Assembly: GCA_947468255.1 (NCBI GenBank)
Contig: CANIMM010000155.1
Coordinates: 1 to 7,235, forward strand
DNA length: 7,235 bases
Origin: Chitinophagaceae bacterium
GTDB lineage: Bacteria; Bacteroidota; Bacteroidia; Chitinophagales; Chitinophagaceae
Direction: 5' to 3'
In this document: positions 1 through 7,235 of the stretch, in pieces
Layout of the letters: each line of letters begins with the position of its first letter
Numbering within the stretch: position 1 is the first letter of the stretch
Translations under genes and position numbers: made by a program
The notes under the pieces: generated by a model
Databases searched by the model: none
Seen by the model: only the letters and a program-made list of their open reading frames with translations
What the model was told of the DNA's origin: nothing

Positions 1-835
1 AAGCGGCAATCAACCGATGATTTTCTGTTAATCCAGTTCCCTCCTCATATACCGCTTTCGTTAAATTATAGAATGGGGAACCTTTTACAGCACTAAATGC
101 TGTAGGCGGCGAAGGTTTAAATTGACTCGACGAATCTAACGAAAACGGACGTACTGTTTTAAAGTAGGGTTCTACCGCAGCCATAAAAGCCGGAGGCGTT
201 GGATACCAATATCCTTCTTCTGTATGTGCGGTATATCTTGGCAAATTGCTGATTTTATTATATCCATCCGCCTTGGCATAAGCCATTATTTGCTTACTAA
301 TATCCTTTGCATAATTCAACGAATTGGCAATGATCTCATCATCGTATCCCAACTTACTACAAGAGTCAATAAATTTTTGTTCATACAAATCCATTAAAGG
401 CCCAGATGGCTGTATTTTTTTGGCTGTTTCCATCATTGCAAGCAATGCGCTTAATTGATTGGAATAAGGCTTCGCTGCGGTGGGCCTTTGTATTGCAGGG
501 TAGCCGTTTAGTTTGCCGTACATCGTTTTAAAGGTAGAATCATACTGCGTCACCACTTCATAACCCGCTAAACAGGTATAAGAAAAAAATCTTGCTGCCA
601 ATGGGGGATTGGTAATATCCTGGAGCATAATATCCGTCATGGTAAAAATAACTTTTGCCAGCTCCTTATTGCCGAAAGCAGGGGGTTGTTTTTTTTGAGC
701 ACAGGAGGACAAAAGAATCAAAACAATTGATACAATGAGTAAATGGGGGAATATCCTATTTTTTTGATTTGTCAACTTCACAAATTCTTTTTTCATTTTC
801 AATCGTTTTAATAAAGTGCAATAAATGATAGGCAT
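1..835 (-). CDS. Vanadium-dependent haloperoxidase-like (PAP2 superfamily) lipoprotein, N-terminal part, cut by window edge
   Basis: The frame is open from the ATG at 835 to the window edge, giving 278 codons with no stop. A basic N-terminus and hydrophobic stretch (residues about 31-42) end in a lipobox LSSC with Cys45, so the protein is predicted to be an exported lipoprotein. The mature part is mostly helical-looking. Around residues 205-232 it carries YWYPTPPAF, then VEPYF and VRPFSL, which I recognise as the pattern of bacterial vanadium haloperoxidase-like proteins. The final visible residues (EEGTGLTENHRLIAA) fit the lead-in to the helical PAP2 core. The catalytic region (the Lys/Arg-Pro, SGH and Arg/His motifs) would lie beyond the window, so activity cannot be judged. 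Haloperoxidases of this fold oxidise halides with peroxide, while relatives are acid phosphatases. The start at 835 is chosen because GGAGG lies 10 nt upstream; an in-frame ATG at 796 (MKKEF) is the alternative. It follows the propeller gene by 21 nt, probably in the same transcript. Confidence 0.75.
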   Translation of the reverse strand, partial: MPIIYCTLLKRLKMKKEFVKLTNQKNRIFPHLLIVSIVLILLSSCAQKKQPPAFGNKELAKVIFTMTDIMLQDITNPPLAARFFSYTCLAGYEVVTQYDSTFKTMYGKLNGYPAIQRPTAAKPYSNQLSALLAMMETAKKIQPSGPLMDLYEQKFIDSCSKLGYDDEIIANSLNYAKDISKQIMAYAKADGYNKISNLPRYTAHTEEGYWYPTPPAFMAAVEPYFKTVRPFSLDSSSQFKPSPPTAFSAVKGSPFYNLTKAVYEEGTGLTENHRLIAA

Positions 836-845
836 TATAATTTAT

Positions 846-850
846 CCTCC
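846..850 (-). promoter_or_regulatory. Shine-Dalgarno site of the haloperoxidase-like gene
   Basis: The minus strand reads GGAGG here, 10 nt before the ATG at 835 and just after the stop codon of the preceding gene (857-859). Strong Shine-Dalgarno sequences are uncommon in Bacteroidota. This one supports the upstream start at 835 over the in-frame ATG at 796, which has only A-rich sequence before it. The short junction suggests co-transcription with the gene before it. Confidence 0.6.
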
Positions 851-856
851 ATCAAC

Positions 857-3800
857 TTATCTAGGTTGATATGCTTTGATCGGCTGCTGGTTGATGCCAA
901 ACAACAAGCTGTTCTTTATACTGAGTACGCTTCTAACGTCTCCCCAAATATGAAAGCCCGATTGTTGCTGGCTAATATAACTAAAATGGCCTTTGCCATC
1001 TCCCTTCAGTAGAACGCCATAATTGGCATCATATTTTCCAAAGCGGATACGCGCCTGGTTAATATTGCCGCATAAAATCAAATCCAATTTTCCATCTTTA
1101 TCAAAATCAATTGTATTGATGGTAAATACCGGTGAAAACTGTGCCTGAATAGGAAGACTCTTTTGATGAAATTTTCCATCTGCACTCCCTTCAAAATAAG
1201 CCGTACTGAGCTCGTTGGCCTGAAGATGTTTTACATTTTTCATTTCATCTGCGGTAAAAACTTCTTTTAATGTTGTATTTGCATAAGATTTGTAATCGGT
1301 AAACCTTGTACGCATAATGCTCATTTGCTCCAATAGTTCATCGCGGGTTACATAGGGATAGCTTTTGTGCTGAATATAAAAACATAGTATCGGATCCACC
1401 GATCCATTATTGTCAAAATCCTTGTAATACATTTCAGCAGGTTCCGCATCGCTGGCTTTACACTGGGTGTTCAATCCCATATTGCCAATTACCAAATCCT
1501 GAATACCATCTCCATTTAAATCAGCAAGCAATAATTTATTCCACCAGCCGCTATATTCTTTGTCAAAATAATTGGAAGTTTTATTTTCCAGCTTACCGTT
1601 GGTGTTTACAAATGCCATTATCGGCATCCATTCTCCTACCACAATCAGGTCTAATTTTTTATCATGATTGATATCCAACCATGCCGCATCGGTTACCATG
1701 CCGGCATTTTTTAACTGTGGTGCAAGCGATTCAATTTTATCTGTAAAATTTCCTTTGCCATCATTGACCAATAAATAGCTTTGCGGAATTTCAGGATATT
1801 GACCAGGAATATTTCTACCCCCCACAAACAGATCCATAAAGCCATCTCCATTTATATCTCCAGCACGCACGCAACTTTTACTTCCTTTCATTTCTGGTAA
1901 AGAATGATCCGCCTTGGAAAAATTTCCCTTCCCATCATTTAGATACAGCCTGTCTTGAAATAAAACATCTCCTACTAAATAATTATGATACCCACCACCT
2001 ACAACATATAAATCGCTGAAGCCGTCATTATTAACATCCACAAACAATGCATCTGCATCTTCACCCAAAGAATCTGCCTCCAATACAGAGGGTGATTTTT
2101 GGCTGAACTGCCCATTTTTTTGTTGAATATAAATTGCACCTGGCTTTCCACTTCCACCACCGGCAAATATATCTTCCAAGCCATCTCCATTTACATCCCC
2201 TTTTACCAAACAAGGTCCGTTAAATGAAAGCGGATTAATCAACAATGTTTGCCGCTTGAAATCGTTGATATCATTTTCTGCATTGGCATATTTCAAAGGA
2301 CTAGTTATTTCTTTGAAAATAGATTTTTCGGGAGTTGGTTTTTTATATTGCAAGTTTGCGTCACCCTCTTTCAAAGTAATGAGCTGGTCTGCTTTGATGT
2401 TTTTAATTACTTGTTCTTTTCCTCCCAGCCATACAATGCGCAACGAATCGATCAACGGCTCTTTGCCCAATCCAAAATGCAATACGGGCGATACAGTAGA
2501 TTGAAATCCCCTGGCAGGCATTTGTTCTAGGTATTGCTTGTTGTTGTTCTGATAAAGGGTGATGCTTGCCCCATATCCATCTGTATTTTTATTTGCTCCT
2601 GCTAACTTAATTTGTAAGAAATGATGTTGAGTTTGCTTTTCTCCGTTATTACGATAAATGAAAGCGGGCTGATTGATATTATTTACAACCAAGTCAAGAT
2701 CACCATCATTATCCAAATCTGCGTAGGCTGCCCCATTGCTGCTTGAAGCTGCGGTTAAACCCCAGTTTTTTGCAACATCCTTAAAAGTTAAATCGTGGTT
2801 GTTTTGGTACGTATAATTTACCACATTGGAAGATGACATCTTTTGAATGATATCTAGTACATCCTCTCTTTGTAAGCGTCCCTTTTTTTGAATAAAATCA
2901 TATTTGTATTTCAAAAAATCCATGTTGGTAAAATCTCGCAGATAGCCATTGCTAACATACAAATCCTTCCAGCCATCATTGTCTAAGTCGGCAAACAATG
3001 GCGACCAACTCCAATCGGTATTGGAGATGCCGGATAGCTGACCAATTTCGCTAAATGTTCCATCCCCATTATTGAGCTGAAGCATATTGCGCATGTATTG
3101 GTGATGAAAACCCCTGCGCAAACCCAGATCAAATTTTTCATAATTATCCGGAGCAAACAATAATTTTTGGCGATTGTTGTCTTCGGGCAACATATCTAAG
3201 GTGAATATATCAGGAAGACAATCATTGTTAATATCTGCTACGCTGTTGCCCATTGAAAACAGACTGATATGTCCCATGCTAGATGAAAGTTGGTCAGTAA
3301 AACTTCCATTTTTATTATTGATGTACAAATAATCAGGTACGCCATAATCATTGGAAATATAAATGTCGGGCCATCCATCTAAATTTATATCTGCAATGCC
3401 TGCACCCAAACCATAGGATAAAGCAGAACTACTAAATCCTGATGTTGAAGTGATATCTACAAAATGATTCTTGTCATTTCTAAACAATTTTACTCCCGTG
3501 TTATCATCTCTTTTTGCAAGAATGGCCAATGTACTGGATTCATCTAATAAAGGCAGATTGTTGGGATTGTGATTGAGTAAAAACATATCCAAATCGCCAT
3601 CCCTATCAAAATCAAAAAAGAAAGACTGTGTAGCATAACCCGTATCGGCAAGGCCATATTGACTAGCCTGCTCCAAAAAAGTGGGTACTGCTCCTGGGGC
3701 ATTGCCCTGATTGATAAAAAGTTGATTGGCTCGCTTAAAAGAGGGCATCTTGCCTGAATAACAAACATAGATATCTTCCTTGCCATCTCCATTCACATCT

Positions 3801-4192
3801 GCAATTGTTACGCCTGTCTTCCAAGGGCCAGGTCTTGACTGTGCATTGGCTGCAACTGTTATATCCTGAAATTGCATTCCACCCTTGTTAAGGTATAATT
3901 TATTATCGCCTAGATTACTTGAAAAATAAATATCCTGCAAACCATCATTGTTAATATCACCCACCGCTACACCGCCGCCATTGTAAAAATATTCATACAA
4001 TAATACATTGGTATTTAGCCCCTCTGCAAGTGGGTTGCTGAAATCAATATGTGTACTGTCGGTTGATAATAACGTAAAAAGATGCGCAGCATCTGCAACC
4101 GAATTGTCAGTTTTGGTTTCACTATTGTGGCAGGAACTTATCACGAATGTGAGGGAAGCAAAAATACAGTTGCGTATGAATTTTGTAGTCAA
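857..4192 (-). CDS. Large FG-GAP/VCBS-repeat lipoprotein with central ASPIC/UnbV domain (CRTAC1-like)
   Basis: The product has 1111 residues. A short basic N-terminus and hydrophobic segment end in ISSC (Cys21), predicting a lipoprotein exported to the envelope. Fourteen DxDxDG-type acidic loops, typical of calcium-binding FG-GAP/VCBS beta-propeller blades, begin near residues 79, 132, 194, 268, 320, 402, 492, 666, 719, 779, 840, 891, 925 and 1029. Between the seventh and eighth lies an ASPIC/UnbV-like domain (about 535-605: YGASITLY, MPARGFQS, HFGLG, SLRIVWLGG). A segment after residue 925 (DPILCFY, YPYVTRDELL, FTDYKSYA) resembles a conserved part of the large Bacteroidota members of this family. 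Three loops deviate: DINNDCLPD, DINHDKKLD and DFDNNGSVD. The only usable start is TTG at 4192, because an in-frame TAA lies at 4205-4207 and no ATG sits between. Proteins of this type commonly accompany SusC/SusD pairs. The exact role is unknown; binding of a ligand or partner at the cell surface is inference. Confidence 0.9.
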   Translation of the reverse strand: MTTKFIRNCIFASLTFVISSCHNSETKTDNSVADAAHLFTLLSTDSTHIDFSNPLAEGLNTNVLLYEYFYNGGGVAVGDINNDGLQDIYFSSNLGDNKLYLNKGGMQFQDITVAANAQSRPGPWKTGVTIADVNGDGKEDIYVCYSGKMPSFKRANQLFINQGNAPGAVPTFLEQASQYGLADTGYATQSFFFDFDRDGDLDMFLLNHNPNNLPLLDESSTLAILAKRDDNTGVKLFRNDKNHFVDITSTSGFSSSALSYGLGAGIADINLDGWPDIYISNDYGVPDYLYINNKNGSFTDQLSSSMGHISLFSMGNSVADINNDCLPDIFTLDMLPEDNNRQKLLFAPDNYEKFDLGLRRGFHHQYMRNMLQLNNGDGTFSEIGQLSGISNTDWSWSPLFADLDNDGWKDLYVSNGYLRDFTNMDFLKYKYDFIQKKGRLQREDVLDIIQKMSSSNVVNYTYQNNHDLTFKDVAKNWGLTAASSSNGAAYADLDNDGDLDLVVNNINQPAFIYRNNGEKQTQHHFLQIKLAGANKNTDGYGASITLYQNNNKQYLEQMPARGFQSTVSPVLHFGLGKEPLIDSLRIVWLGGKEQVIKNIKADQLITLKEGDANLQYKKPTPEKSIFKEITSPLKYANAENDINDFKRQTLLINPLSFNGPCLVKGDVNGDGLEDIFAGGGSGKPGAIYIQQKNGQFSQKSPSVLEADSLGEDADALFVDVNNDGFSDLYVVGGGYHNYLVGDVLFQDRLYLNDGKGNFSKADHSLPEMKGSKSCVRAGDINGDGFMDLFVGGRNIPGQYPEIPQSYLLVNDGKGNFTDKIESLAPQLKNAGMVTDAAWLDINHDKKLDLIVVGEWMPIMAFVNTNGKLENKTSNYFDKEYSGWWNKLLLADLNGDGIQDLVIGNMGLNTQCKASDAEPAEMYYKDFDNNGSVDPILCFYIQHKSYPYVTRDELLEQMSIMRTRFTDYKSYANTTLKEVFTADEMKNVKHLQANELSTAYFEGSADGKFHQKSLPIQAQFSPVFTINTIDFDKDGKLDLILCGNINQARIRFGKYDANYGVLLKGDGKGHFSYISQQQSGFHIWGDVRSVLSIKNSLLFGINQQPIKAYQPR
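4190..4192 (-). other. Probable TTG start codon of the propeller lipoprotein
   Basis: The minus strand reads TTG ACT ACA AAA here. Five codons upstream in the same frame is a TAA stop (4205-4207), and the codons between are ATA, CCA, GCC and TCC. The next in-frame ATG is codon 106, well past the signal peptide and lipobox, so it cannot be the start of an exported protein. No Shine-Dalgarno-like sequence precedes the TTG, which is common in Bacteroidota. Confidence 0.6.
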
Positions 4193-4236
4193 GGAGGCTG
4201 GTATTTAAATGTAAAAAAACAGAAGAAGTACCCTTA

Positions 4237-4244
4237 CAAAAATA
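4237..4244 (-). promoter_or_regulatory. Candidate Bacteroidota -7 box for the propeller/haloperoxidase unit
   Basis: The minus strand reads TATTTTTG, an exact match to the TAnnTTTG -7 element of the primary sigma factor in this phylum. Transcription would start near 4230 and leave a leader of about 40 nt before the TTG start. No good TTG or TTTG -33 element is found 17-23 nt upstream, so the promoter would be weak or activator-dependent. In such AT-rich sequence a chance match is possible. Confidence 0.4.
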
Positions 4245-4259
4245 GTTCTTATTTACCAC

Positions 4260-4272
4260 TAATCACTGATTA
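4260..4272. repeat. Short palindrome next to the candidate -7 box
   Basis: The sequence is TAATCA-C-TGATTA, two perfect 6-bp arms around one base. It lies 15 bp upstream of the candidate -7 box at 4237-4244, where a -33 element or an activator/repressor site would sit. A regulator operator is possible, but arms this short occur by chance in AT-rich DNA. Confidence 0.3.
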
Positions 4273-4312
4273 AAAGTATGAAATGAAAACGGAGGAAAAA
4301 TTAATATTCGTT

Positions 4313-4341
4313 AAACCGATATAGTAGAAAAAAGTCGGTTT
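4313..4341. repeat. Inverted repeat with 7-bp arms in the spacer
   Basis: AAACCGA (4313-4319) and TCGGTTT (4335-4341) are perfect reverse complements separated by 15 nt. On the minus strand the stem is not directly followed by a T-run, so it is not a convincing terminator. It could be a leader hairpin if transcription starts upstream near 4386, or a protein-binding site. Confidence 0.3.
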
Positions 4342-4392
4342 TGATGGGTAACAATCATCGCTAGTTCATCTTAGCAACTTTTATAAACTGTT

Positions 4393-4420
4393 CAAAATAG
4401 TAATGGGCAAGTCATTCAAA
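4393..4420 (-). promoter_or_regulatory. Weak second promoter candidate upstream in the spacer
   Basis: The minus strand has TTTG (4417-4420), 17 nt, then TATTTTG (4393-4399). This resembles the Bacteroidota TTTG / TAnnTTTG pair but is one base short in the -7 box. It lies just after the SusCD terminator and would give a leader of nearly 200 nt containing both inverted repeats. It is supported only by motif similarity. Confidence 0.25.
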
Positions 4421-4436
4421 CAAGATAGCCCCTAAC

Positions 4437-4469
4437 AAAAAACTGCGCCGGAATAATCCGGCGCAGTTT
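4437..4469 (-). terminator. Intrinsic terminator of the SusC-SusD unit
   Basis: A perfect 13-bp stem (4440-4452 paired with 4457-4469) has a GC-rich core, GCGCCGGA/TCCGGCGC, and a 4-nt loop. On the minus strand it runs into six consecutive Ts (4442-4437). It starts 21 nt after the susD stop codon. On the plus strand the stem is followed by A residues, so termination is expected only in the direction of these genes. Confidence 0.9.
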
Positions 4470-4490
4470 AAAAAATTAAGGCATTGTATA

Positions 4491-6338
4491 CTAGTTATAC
4501 CCTGGGTTTTGAATAAGTTTTTTGTTCTTATTCATTTCTTCCAATCTAATTGGAGGGAAATAAACCTTATCGTTCCAAGCGCGGTTTTCAACACCTGATT
4601 CAATATTTTGTACATGGTAATCGTAATCGTAATTGTCTTTGCTATAGCGGTAAGTTGCTACTGTTTTTCCGGCTTTCAGTTTTCCGGTAATAACCATAAT
4701 CCTTACTTTTTCACCAAATGTAGTTGGTGCTATCATCCAGCGCCTTGCATCAAAAAAGCGTTGGTCTTCTACCAGCATTTCAACATTACGTTCATTGCGG
4801 TAAAGATCTACCAAGGCACTACCAGATAAGGTAGTGGCAGGCAAACCTGCTCTAAAACGGATTCTGTTAAGCCATGTTTTAGCAGTGGCTTCGTCACCTG
4901 TTTCAAGACAAGCTTCAATGTAGTTAAACACCACTTCAGTTTGTCTAAGCAGTACTGTTGGAACCTCTTGTTTTTGGTTCATATCAACGATAGCTGGATT
5001 AGGATCCATGAATTTTTTAATTACATATCCTGTTCTTGTACCATTCCAGTTTTCGATTGAACTATTTCTTGTATCAATTCCGAAATAAGGTTTTCCAGCA
5101 CCCGCTGTTCCTGTTTCGTATGTACCAAACTGTAATTCTCCAAAAGGATCAATTGCAGCTCCATCAGTGGTACGTGGTTTCCATGCACCGCCATCATAAA
5201 AAACGTCGGCATAAAAACGTGGATCCCTATTTTCATAAGGGGCAGCAGCTTGAGCTGGATTACTCCAACTAAACTTTGTACCATCCATCATTTCGTAATT
5301 GTCTACCAAATTTTGAGTTGGTTCTGTAGAAGACCAGCCATGGTAGCCATTCGGCATGTTGTTTCTTGGATACCAAGCACCCCAGTCATCGGTAGCTGCA
5401 TTGATATAATATTTAGCAAAATAAACTTCTTTTTCAGCTCCGCCTCTTGCTAAAGACAATTTAATGTGATCTGCAATTGCATCATCTTTTGTTTGAGGTG
5501 CTGTCAGGTCTAATTTATAGCCTACATCTCCCAAATCCAAAACCGCTTTAGCAGCATCCTTTGCAGCTGTCCAACGTGCAGCTTGACTACCGCTTGAGTA
5601 ACCCAATAAATCATAATTTGCAAATCCACCTAAAAGGGTTGATTTTGCACTAGCCTTGGTTTTATCATGAATATCACTAGCTGCATTAATCAATACCCTA
5701 GATTTAAGGGCCAAAGCTGCTGCTTTCGAAGCACGGCCTGAAGCCATTGATTTACCATTCAGCAATAATGCTGATGAATCCAAATCACTAACAATTGCTG
5801 TAACGCAATCCGCATAACTACTTCTTGCAATTGTGAAGTCAGGAGTACTCAAAAGATAAGAAGTCTTAATCAGTGGAACACCTCCATAATACCTTAACAA
5901 TTGATTATAATAATAAGCGCGCATGAAATAGGTTTCGCCCTTTAAACGGGCAATCATACCTGCATCAATGGAAGATTTAGCAAGGTTTTCTAAGGCCAGA
6001 TTGGCTGCCCTTATTTTACCGTACATATTTCCCCATTCCATGGTACCTGGTACGCCACTTCCATTAGAAGGACTAACATCAGACTCCATTATGGCTTGTC
6101 TTCCGAAATTAAAGAGACAGTTATCAGTTTGGTTATCCAAACTGTTTTGTTGCATATAACCTTCTTGAATGCCATTATATAAATCAGTAATAAACATTTC
6201 AGAAAGGGATGCATCCGACCACGTGGATGCTGCCGCTGCTTTATCGAGCGGTTGTGTATTCAGAAAATCCTTATTACACGACGTAACTAAGATCACTGAA
6301 CACAGTGGAATGATTATTTTTTTAATTATTCTTTTCAT
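4491..6338 (-). CDS. SusD/RagB-family outer-membrane nutrient-binding lipoprotein
   Basis: The complete protein has 615 residues. An N-terminal basic/hydrophobic signal ends in the lipobox VTSC with Cys21, followed by NKDFLNTQP, the usual start of mature SusD proteins. SusD signatures follow in order: the TPR-like helical region with RLKGETYFMRAYYYNQLLRY and GGVPLI (about 131-156); GRASKAAALALKSRVLI (about 201-217); a variable middle region rich in Trp and Gly (about 315-435) where ligand loops normally lie; TEVVFNYIEAC and LNRIRFRAGLP (about 467-500); and NERNVEMLVEDQRFFDARRW (about 515-534). It closes with YFPPIRLEEMNKN and a PGYN end. SusD proteins cap the SusC barrel at the cell surface and help capture the substrate, often a glycan but sometimes a peptide or other polymer. 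The start is 10 nt after the SusC stop, so the two are co-transcribed. The substrate cannot be deduced from the sequence. Confidence 0.97.
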   Translation of the reverse strand: MKRIIKKIIIPLCSVILVTSCNKDFLNTQPLDKAAAASTWSDASLSEMFITDLYNGIQEGYMQQNSLDNQTDNCLFNFGRQAIMESDVSPSNGSGVPGTMEWGNMYGKIRAANLALENLAKSSIDAGMIARLKGETYFMRAYYYNQLLRYYGGVPLIKTSYLLSTPDFTIARSSYADCVTAIVSDLDSSALLLNGKSMASGRASKAAALALKSRVLINAASDIHDKTKASAKSTLLGGFANYDLLGYSSGSQAARWTAAKDAAKAVLDLGDVGYKLDLTAPQTKDDAIADHIKLSLARGGAEKEVYFAKYYINAATDDWGAWYPRNNMPNGYHGWSSTEPTQNLVDNYEMMDGTKFSWSNPAQAAAPYENRDPRFYADVFYDGGAWKPRTTDGAAIDPFGELQFGTYETGTAGAGKPYFGIDTRNSSIENWNGTRTGYVIKKFMDPNPAIVDMNQKQEVPTVLLRQTEVVFNYIEACLETGDEATAKTWLNRIRFRAGLPATTLSGSALVDLYRNERNVEMLVEDQRFFDARRWMIAPTTFGEKVRIMVITGKLKAGKTVATYRYSKDNYDYDYHVQNIESGVENRAWNDKVYFPPIRLEEMNKNKKLIQNPGYN

Positions 6339-6348
6339 TACTATAAAT

Positions 6349-7235
6349 TTAGAAGGTTAGGTTTATGCCTGTATTGATAATTTTTGACTGTGGATAATAC
6401 TGACCACTGCTATTTTGTGATTCTGGATCATACACTTTCAATTTAGACCAAGTAGCCATATTCAAGCCATTTACATATATCCTTAAGCGGCTGATACCAA
6501 ACTTCTTTCCAAGATTTGAAGGAAGTGTATAACCCAACTCAAAGTTTTTAAGCCTGATATAATCGGTACTTACGTTATAAAAGGTATTACGATTTGAGAA
6601 GTACTGGTTATTTCTATCAACCGTACGTGGATATACTGTACTTGGATTATCAAGCGTCCAGCGATGTTCGTATGAATCAAATAGATAATTTCCAATAGTA
6701 CCCGATTCTGTTTGTACAAACAGTTCCGCTCCTGAAGAAGCAAGGAACAATACATTCAGATCAAAGTCTTTGTACTGCAATCCAATGGTCAAACCTCCTT
6801 GGAAGGTAGGCGTTTGGTTTTTATCAGTTCTAACTCTGTCATTCGCGTCAATTTTCTTATCTCCGTTCACATCCTTAAATTTCATGCTACCAGGGAAAAG
6901 TTTTCCTGCACCACCTACACCGCTATAATCAAGTGTGTTGGCAGCAACATCAGCGGCATCTTTAAATATACCATCATACTGATAAAGCAAATTTTGATCC
7001 GGATTGTTTACATCACTAGGCATTGGCTTTCCTGTAGACAATTGATAAGCTGGTCTTCCTGGAGTTTCATCCCAGAATGTAATTTTATTTTTAGCTAGTC
7101 CACCATTGATGCCTACATTATACCGCAAATCACCGATGGTATTGTTATATGCCAATTTAAATTCCCATCCTTTGTTATCTACTGTTCCAATATTTTCAGC
7201 CGGCAATGTTAAACCTGTAGAAGTTGGTATAGAGG
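6349..7235 (-). CDS. SusC/RagA-family TonB-dependent outer-membrane receptor, C-terminal 294 residues
   Basis: The frame is open from the window edge to a TAA at 6349-6351, so the N-terminus, plug domain and most of the barrel lie outside. Visible SusC features in order are: LPAENIGTVDNKGWEF, a typical strand near the last third of SusC barrels; NKITF; a YDGIFKDAADV segment; FPGSMKFKDVNGDKKID, the acidic turn found in most SusC proteins (about residues 114-129 of the fragment); TPTFQGGLTIGLQYKDFDL; a YIRLKNFELGYTLP strand; RLRIYVNGLNMATWSK; and a C-terminal INLTF ending in Phe, as expected for a barrel protein inserted by the BAM machinery. SusC imports bound ligands using TonB energy, working with SusD, whose gene follows after 10 nt. 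The TTG at 7206-7204 is an internal Leu codon, not a start, since the frame and family similarity continue upstream of it. Confidence 0.95.
   Translation of the reverse strand, partial: SIPTSTGLTLPAENIGTVDNKGWEFKLAYNNTIGDLRYNVGINGGLAKNKITFWDETPGRPAYQLSTGKPMPSDVNNPDQNLLYQYDGIFKDAADVAANTLDYSGVGGAGKLFPGSMKFKDVNGDKKIDANDRVRTDKNQTPTFQGGLTIGLQYKDFDLNVLFLASSGAELFVQTESGTIGNYLFDSYEHRWTLDNPSTVYPRTVDRNNQYFSNRNTFYNVSTDYIRLKNFELGYTLPSNLGKKFGISRLRIYVNGLNMATWSKLKVYDPESQNSSGQYYPQSKIINTGINLTF

Noticed and set aside
1999..2190. Minus-strand short frames inside the large genes (1999-2190, 3544-3792, 5021-5284, 6570-6755)
   Set aside because: They overlap well-supported genes in another frame of the same strand and show no protein family features.
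2249..2530. Plus-strand open frames of about 60-100 codons (for example 2249-2530, 4008-4208, 5036-5272, 6799-7098)
   Set aside because: All lie antisense within the long minus-strand genes or their ends, with no recognisable domains or ribosome sites. They are shadows of real coding sequence.
1505..3800. Recurring short DNA motif like CCATCTCCATT (near 1508, 1843, 2181 and 3785)
   Set aside because: It is the reverse complement of codons for the repeated NGDG loops of the propeller protein. It reflects protein repeats, not a CRISPR array or DNA-level repeat.
4193..4490. tRNA, small RNA, riboswitch or small gene in the intergenic spacer
   Set aside because: No cloverleaf, conserved riboswitch pattern or convincing open frame is visible. 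Only the terminator and short promoter-like and inverted-repeat elements can be supported.
7204..7206. TTG as a start of a 285-residue protein
   Set aside because: The same frame continues to the window edge with SusC-like sequence upstream, so this is an internal Leu codon of a partial SusC gene.

Overview
The window looks like chromosomal DNA of a Bacteroidota bacterium, probably an environmental member of Chitinophagia or Sphingobacteriia. This rests on a SusC/SusD outer-membrane pair, two further predicted lipoproteins, moderately AT-rich coding sequence, and a promoter-like TAnnTTTG box of the type used in this phylum. The genus-level placement is inference only. All four genes lie on the minus strand, so transcription runs from high to low coordinates.

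In transcription order: (1) 7235-6349 is the C-terminal part of a SusC-like TonB-dependent receptor, cut by the window edge. (2) 6338-4491 is a complete SusD/RagB-family lipoprotein starting 10 nt after the SusC stop. (3) A strong intrinsic terminator at about 4437-4469 closes the SusCD unit. (4) The spacer between about 4436 and 4193 has no gene but holds promoter-like and inverted-repeat elements. (5) 4192-857 encodes a 1111-residue lipoprotein with 14 FG-GAP/VCBS-type acidic motifs, seven on each side of an ASPIC/UnbV domain. (6) After 21 nt with a clear GGAGG ribosome site comes the N-terminal 278 residues of a lipoprotein that resembles the vanadium-dependent haloperoxidase/PAP2 family. 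It runs off the low-coordinate end before its catalytic part.

The likely picture is a nutrient-uptake locus. SusC and SusD form the outer-membrane import complex, followed by a separately transcribed pair made of a large propeller lipoprotein and a haloperoxidase-like lipoprotein. No glycoside hydrolase, sulfatase, peptidase or regulator is visible, so the substrate cannot be named. The gene families are known. I see no clear sign of an undescribed system, mobile element, CRISPR array or RNA gene. The most unusual points are the two-times-seven motif layout of the large protein, its apparent TTG start, and the structured spacer in front of it.
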